A program made the translations under genes and the position numbers. A DNA stretch of 12,355 nucleotides from Desulfotignum sp. (GTDB lineage: Bacteria; Desulfobacterota; Desulfobacteria; Desulfobacterales; Desulfobacteraceae), in the NCBI GenBank assembly GCA_011390695.1, contig JAABRW010000202.1, positions 1 through 12,355 on the forward strand, given 5' to 3'. Every line of letters starts with the position of its first letter. Within the stretch, counting starts at the first letter, position 1. Shown here one piece after another: positions 9,304 through 12,355 of the stretch. The notes below the pieces were generated by a model. The model worked only from the letters and a program-made list of their open reading frames with translations, was not told the DNA's origin and made no database searches.

Positions 9304-10348
9304 CAGCCGCATTAGGGCAGACTTTTATCAGGCCGGGCATGACCGTGTTTCTGCCGTTGCGCTTGGCTTTGTAAAGCATGGTATCGGCATCTTCAATGAG
9401 CCGGGCCATATCCATGCCGGGGGTCAGTTCCGAAACCCCGAAGCTTGCGGTGACCCTCATGGTTGTGTCATTGTAAAGAATTTCAGCGGCGGCTATTTTG
9501 GTTCTGAGTCTGTCTGCCAGCTCCATGGCTTTGTGTCTGCCGGTTTCCGGCAGGATGGCAATAAATTCCTCTCCGCCGTACCGGGCAAGAATATCCCCCT
9601 GCCGCATATTGTCTTTGACCAGAAACGCAATTTTTTTAAGAATAAGGTCACCTGCCTGATGCCCGTGGGTGTCATTGAACTGTTTAAAACAGTCCAGATC
9701 AAACATGAACAGGGACAGGTTGTTTTGATGCCGGGTTGCAGAGGCCATATGACGGGAAAGCTGGGTTTCAAATTCCCGCCGGTTATAGCATCCGGTCAGG
9801 GGGTCAATAACAGCAGCATTCCTGAGGTTTTCCATTTTCAGCTGTTTGGACAAGGCGGTTGCACATCCCTGGAGAATCAGGGATACCACTTCATCATGAA
9901 AGGCATATACCGGTTTTTCAGGAAGCATATACAGGCGGGCATAACAATTTTCTTCGCTCAGTTCGTAATAGACCAGAGTATCCAGATCAACGGTTTTCTG
10001 GAGGCTTTTCACGCCAACATTGTTGTTCAGATAGGTAAGATCTGCCGGATTTTCAAGATGAAAATCCTGTAAAATGATATGTTCCAAAGCGGTTCTGTAC
10101 ATGCCGGGGTCCAGCCAGACATCGACCCCTGCCTCTTTTTTTACCACAAAGGCGAACAAACGGTAATTTAGGATATTTTTAAGGCAGACAGACAATTCAT
10201 TGATGATGTCGGTTGAGGATGTTTTTTTGTTCAAAGCAACAATATGCCGGCTCAGTCGGGCATGGTCCGCCTGCCGGACCGCCTCCTGAAAAGCCACGGA
10301 AAACAATGCCAGAAACCTGCGGGAAAGTTTTTTAAATGTCTGGTTCAT
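9293..10348 (-). CDS. GGDEF-domain diguanylate cyclase
   Basis: This protein is predicted to make the second messenger c-di-GMP from two GTP. Of 351 residues, the C-terminal half from about 175 is the GGDEF domain. It has [12 protein letters not shown] (182-193), the metal/GTP segment [15 protein letters not shown] (216-230), and the active-site signature GGEEF (258-262). An inhibitory-site motif RxxD (RQGD, 249-252) lies five residues before GGEEF, so product feedback inhibition is expected. The N-terminal part (about 40-170) looks like a small cytoplasmic sensor, perhaps GAF-like, but I cannot assign it firmly. There is no signal peptide or convincing membrane helix, so the protein is probably soluble. 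The ATG at 10348 has AAGGAA with a suitable spacer, and a good promoter lies upstream. The stop codon lies inside the last codons of the convergent chemoreceptor gene, an 11-bp overlap. Confidence 0.94.
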   Translation of the reverse strand: MNQTFKKLSRRFLALFSVAFQEAVRQADHARLSRHIVALNKKTSSTDIINELSVCLKNILNYRLFAFVVKKEAGVDVWLDPGMYRTALEHIILQDFHLENPADLTYLNNNVGVKSLQKTVDLDTLVYYELSEENCYARLYMLPEKPVYAFHDEVVSLILQGCATALSKQLKMENLRNAAVIDPLTGCYNRREFETQLSRHMASATRHQNNLSLFMFDLDCFKQFNDTHGHQAGDLILKKIAFLVKDNMRQGDILARYGGEEFIAILPETGRHKAMELADRLRTKIAAAEILYNDTTMRVTASFGVSELTPGMDMARLIEDADTMLYKAKRNGRNTVMPGLIKVCPNAAVTV

Positions 10349-10415
10349 GTTGATTCCTTATTCCAAATAATGCATTTGAAGCATAAGAATAAGCAATCAG
10401 TGTGCCAGGCAAAAA

Positions 10416-10443
10416 ATTATAAGAAATTATCTAATAATTACAA
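10416..10443 (-). promoter_or_regulatory. Predicted sigma-70-like promoter of the diguanylate cyclase gene
   Basis: On the minus strand TTGTAA (10443-10438) and a perfect TATAAT (10421-10416) are 16 bases apart in AT-rich DNA. Transcription would begin near 10409, leaving a leader of about 60 bases before the ATG at 10348. This makes the gene a separate unit from the upstream mobB cluster. Confidence 0.6.
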
Positions 10444-10505
10444 TGTGTTGTTTTGTTAGTCCGTAAAAATAAAAACATCTGTTACAAGGAAAAAACTGCC
10501 GGATC

Positions 10506-10534
10506 CGTCAAAAAACCGTGTCATGGTTTTGACG
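10506..10534 (-). terminator. Hairpin just after the HD hydrolase gene (possible terminator)
   Basis: Reading the minus strand, CGTCAAAACC (10534-10525) pairs with GGTTTTTTGACG (10517-10506) around a 7-base loop, with two unpaired T in the second arm. It starts one base after the TAG stop of the HD gene. A run of six T follows only about 10 bases later (10495-10490), so it is not a textbook intrinsic terminator. Its position still suits the end of the mobB cluster transcript. Confidence 0.45.
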
Positions 10535-10535
10535 T

Positions 10536-11114
10536 CTATGCATTGCCTTTGAGGCCGATTTCTTCTGCCACAGGCTGCATGCCGGCAATAACCTCGGTGA
10601 TCAGATCAGACAATTCCATGTCCAGCATGGCAGCCCCTTTTTTGATGACTTCCCGGTCCACCCCCGCAGCAAAAGCTTTGTCCTTGAATTTTTTTTTCAC
10701 TGATTTTGTTTTTATATCCAGAATGCTTTTTGAAGGCCTTACCAGGGCGGAACTCGCCACCAGACCGGTGAGTTCATCTATGGCATACAAGGTTTTTTCC
10801 ATAGGTGTTTTGGGTTCAACATCGGTACAGATGCCCCACCCATGGCTGATAACGGCCCGGATATAGTCTTCAGGCCAGTTGTGCGCTTTGAACAGTTCAA
10901 CGCATTTTTGGCAGTGTTCCTCCGGGAACTGCTCATAATCCAGGTCATGAACCAGGCCGATGACCCGCCATTTTTCTTCATCTTCACCGAATTTTTTTGC
11001 AAAATGTGCCATGACCGCTTCCACGGCCAGGGCGTGGCGGATAAGTCCTGGTTTCTGATTGTATTTTTGTAAAAGGGAAAACGCATCGTTTCTGCTGGGG
11101 ATAAAATCGGTCAT
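10536..11114 (-). CDS. HD-superfamily hydrolase (COG2316-like)
   Basis: This is a small soluble metal-dependent phosphohydrolase of unknown substrate, 192 residues long. The HD metal ligands are in order: His27 in GLIRHALAVEAVM, His56-Asp57 in IGLVHDLDYEQFP, and Asp113 in LYAIDELTGLV. His91 in AVISHGWG is a likely extra ligand. The C-terminal half contains SALVRPSKSILDIKTKSVKK (starting at 121), a pattern I associate with the predicted HD hydrolases of COG2316, found in anaerobic bacteria and archaea. It is much shorter than HD-GYP phosphodiesterases and lacks a GYP motif, so a role in c-di-GMP breakdown is unlikely despite the neighbouring cyclase. The ATG at 11114 has AAGGAT with a good spacer. 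It follows the secreted-protein gene by 37 bases on the same strand and is probably the last gene of that operon. Confidence 0.85.
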   Translation of the reverse strand: MTDFIPSRNDAFSLLQKYNQKPGLIRHALAVEAVMAHFAKKFGEDEEKWRVIGLVHDLDYEQFPEEHCQKCVELFKAHNWPEDYIRAVISHGWGICTDVEPKTPMEKTLYAIDELTGLVASSALVRPSKSILDIKTKSVKKKFKDKAFAAGVDREVIKKGAAMLDMELSDLITEVIAGMQPVAEEIGLKGNA

Positions 11115-11151
11115 GACAAATCCTTAAAAGTTGTGTGTAGAGATGAATGAT

Positions 11152-12027
11152 TTAAAATTTTTCAGTTACAAAAATAACCCGGCATTGCTTTAAAAACAGG
11201 TGTCGCTCAGTTGCTTTTTCAACCTCTTTGGCATCGGATGTGCTGATGACGATGGCAGTATTGTCCTTTCCTGCTGTCCGCAACCCTTTGAGCACCAGAG
11301 GGTGGCTTCCCACCCGCAGATCTTCCAGGGCATTGTCCATGGAACACAGGTATTTGCACACCCCGTGCTGAACGGCAAATTCCCGGCTGATGTAAAGGGA
11401 TGAGTAAATAAAATCTCCCTGTTCACTGACAATGACGGGGTATAAAACCGGTTCAAAGGCCAGTTCCCTGATATCCAGAATCAGTCCGGTATAGGGGATT
11501 TTCCCCGATTCAATCTGGGCGCTGGGCCGGATTTCAGGATTGATTCTGGGAATCTGCCGGATTTCATCGGGCAGAACCAGCTGAAGGAATCCGCCGAAAA
11601 TCCGGGTCTGGATAGCCAGCTCCACATCCAGGGCCGAGGTGTAATACTGGCGGATAATAGCTGCATCCCTGGCTGTTTTTTCAATTCCCGCCATAATCGC
11701 ATCATTCTGGGCCGCATACATTCCCACACGCAGGTCATTGTGTATACCGATCTGTTTGAGCATATCTATAAGCCGTCGGTTTGCTTCTGTCCGGGCCGAT
11801 CCAGGATCGGGTTCATGCCTGTTGTCCTTGGTAATACGCGGGGGTGCCACGCCGACAGCGGTCACGGTTCCGGTACTCCAGTTGATGGTCCCATGTTCCA
11901 GAAAAGTGATGCAGTGATGATTTTCAGAAGATTGGCCGCAAAATACCGTGCCTGGAAGGCACAAACCCACAAAACAGATCCATACAATCAGACTGGCCAG
12001 GCAGACAGCAGGGGTGGATTTCATCAT
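11152..12027 (-). CDS. Secreted LPP20-like protein of unknown function
   Basis: This is an exported 291-residue protein. An N-terminal signal peptide (MMKSTP, then a hydrophobic stretch at about 7-28) is followed by a likely signal-peptidase I site near residue 31. Cys30 is not in a proper lipobox, so it is probably not a lipoprotein. The mature part has WSTGTVTAVGVAPP (50-63) and then ARTEANRRLIDMLKQIGI (78-95), the pattern of LPP20/FlgP-type proteins (Gly-x-Ala-x-Gly, then an Ala-rich helix). The C-terminal part, with YTGLILDIREL (179-189), YISREFAVQHG (212-222), HPLVLKGLR (242-250) and VISTSDAKEV (260-269), resembles a family I know from Deltaproteobacteria; this is memory, not a search. 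I chose the ATG at 12027, which overlaps the mobB stop (ATGATGA) and has GGGG 6 bases upstream. GTG at 12033 is an alternative. The function is unknown; related proteins act at the cell envelope or flagellum. Confidence 0.75.
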   Translation of the reverse strand: MMKSTPAVCLASLIVWICFVGLCLPGTVFCGQSSENHHCITFLEHGTINWSTGTVTAVGVAPPRITKDNRHEPDPGSARTEANRRLIDMLKQIGIHNDLRVGMYAAQNDAIMAGIEKTARDAAIIRQYYTSALDVELAIQTRIFGGFLQLVLPDEIRQIPRINPEIRPSAQIESGKIPYTGLILDIRELAFEPVLYPVIVSEQGDFIYSSLYISREFAVQHGVCKYLCSMDNALEDLRVGSHPLVLKGLRTAGKDNTAIVISTSDAKEVEKATERHLFLKQCRVIFVTEKF

Positions 12028-12355
12028 GGACACCCCAGATATTGATTTTCAATGAACGATGCCACAGCAGCCACCTCTTCCAGTCCGAAAACAGGGACGT
12101 TCGGAGCAAAGGCTGAATCAGTGACAAAGGCAATCAGGTCCGGGCTGTCCAGACACAGGGGGTGGGCATGGGGGCCGTCGGCCCGGAAAACCTCGATCTT
12201 GGGCAGGGGCTGGCGCTTGAATCCTTCAGCCAGGATCAGGTCCATATCAGATAAATAATCCTGCATTTTTTCTATATCGGAGCGCAGGTCATCTTTGACC
12301 ATGGCAATTTTATTATCTGTGACCACCAGGGTGGCGGATGCGCCGGCCTTTTTGT
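12024..12355 (-). CDS. mobB: Molybdopterin-guanine dinucleotide biosynthesis protein B (partial, C-terminal part)
   Basis: MobB is a GTP-binding adaptor that helps MobA attach GMP to molybdopterin, giving the dinucleotide cofactor of formate dehydrogenases and related Mo/W enzymes. About 109 C-terminal residues are visible; the start and the P-loop lie beyond the right edge. The frame runs through the window end with KKAGASATLVVTDNKIAM, then DLILAEGFKRQPLPKIEVFR, closely matching the family's AGA and LVEGFK-PKIEVFR motifs. GTG at 12326 is only an internal codon, not the start. A fusion to MobA upstream cannot be excluded. The TGA stop (12026-12024) overlaps the ATG of the secreted-protein gene, so the two are probably co-translated. 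Confidence 0.9.
   Translation of the reverse strand, partial: KKAGASATLVVTDNKIAMVKDDLRSDIEKMQDYLSDMDLILAEGFKRQPLPKIEVFRADGPHAHPLCLDSPDLIAFVTDSAFAPNVPVFGLEEVAAVASFIENQYLGCP

Larger units (their letters stand above)
10349..10535. other. Intergenic region between the diguanylate cyclase and HD genes
   Basis: This 187-bp AT-rich stretch holds the diguanylate cyclase promoter (10416-10443) and, next to the HD gene's stop codon, a hairpin (10506-10534). Between 10444 and 10505 I see nothing beyond an 8-bp palindrome, CGGATCCG, at 10500-10507. The reading frame opening on the plus strand at 10453 runs antisense to the HD gene and is not credible. Confidence 0.6.

Noticed and set aside
10453..10866. 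Plus-strand frame of 137 codons over the HD gene
   Set aside because: Antisense to the conserved HD hydrolase and runs through its terminator-like hairpin; no ribosome-binding site noted.
9293..11114. Idea that the HD protein degrades the c-di-GMP made by the adjacent GGDEF protein
   Set aside because: The HD protein lacks the GYP motif and the length of c-di-GMP phosphodiesterases, resembles COG2316 instead, and the two genes are separated by a hairpin and a fresh promoter.

Overview
The window carries eight protein-coding genes, two of them cut by the window ends, and no RNA gene, mobile element or CRISPR array that I can see. The content suggests a Gram-negative anaerobe of the Desulfobacterota, perhaps Desulfobacteraceae. 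The pointers are an AcnA-type aconitase, a cofactor-independent phosphoglycerate mutase, a Cache-type chemoreceptor, a MobB protein, and a secreted protein of a type I associate with that phylum. This assignment is inference from family resemblance and was not tested by a search.

Layout, left to right. (1) 1-621, minus: N-terminal part of an Na+/H+-exchanger-type antiporter. (2) 622-1005: a divergent intergenic region with two tiny possible ORFs and a 9-bp inverted repeat. (3) 1006-2616, plus: an alkaline-phosphatase-superfamily (type I phosphodiesterase) protein with an unusual internal hydrophobic block. (4) 2628-6970, minus: an acnA-gpmI operon, convergent with gene 3. Both stop codons of that convergent junction lie inside one inverted repeat. 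The gpmI ribosome-binding site lies inside a 15-bp palindrome. (5) 7255-9303, plus: a methyl-accepting chemotaxis protein, transcribed divergently from acnA and with a recognisable promoter. (6) 9293-10348, minus: a diguanylate cyclase whose 3' end overlaps the chemoreceptor by 11 bp and which has its own good sigma-70-like promoter. (7) 10536-12355, minus: a mobB, LPP20-like secreted protein and HD hydrolase cluster, probably one operon, ending in a hairpin.

Functionally this is mostly core metabolism (aconitase and phosphoglycerate mutase on one transcript), signal transduction (chemoreceptor and c-di-GMP synthase) and molybdenum-cofactor maturation. I found no strong evidence of a new defence or mobile system. 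The most interesting signals are small RNA/DNA structures at gene junctions, the membrane-like insert in the phosphodiesterase, and a 21-codon ORF with a near-ideal ribosome-binding site.
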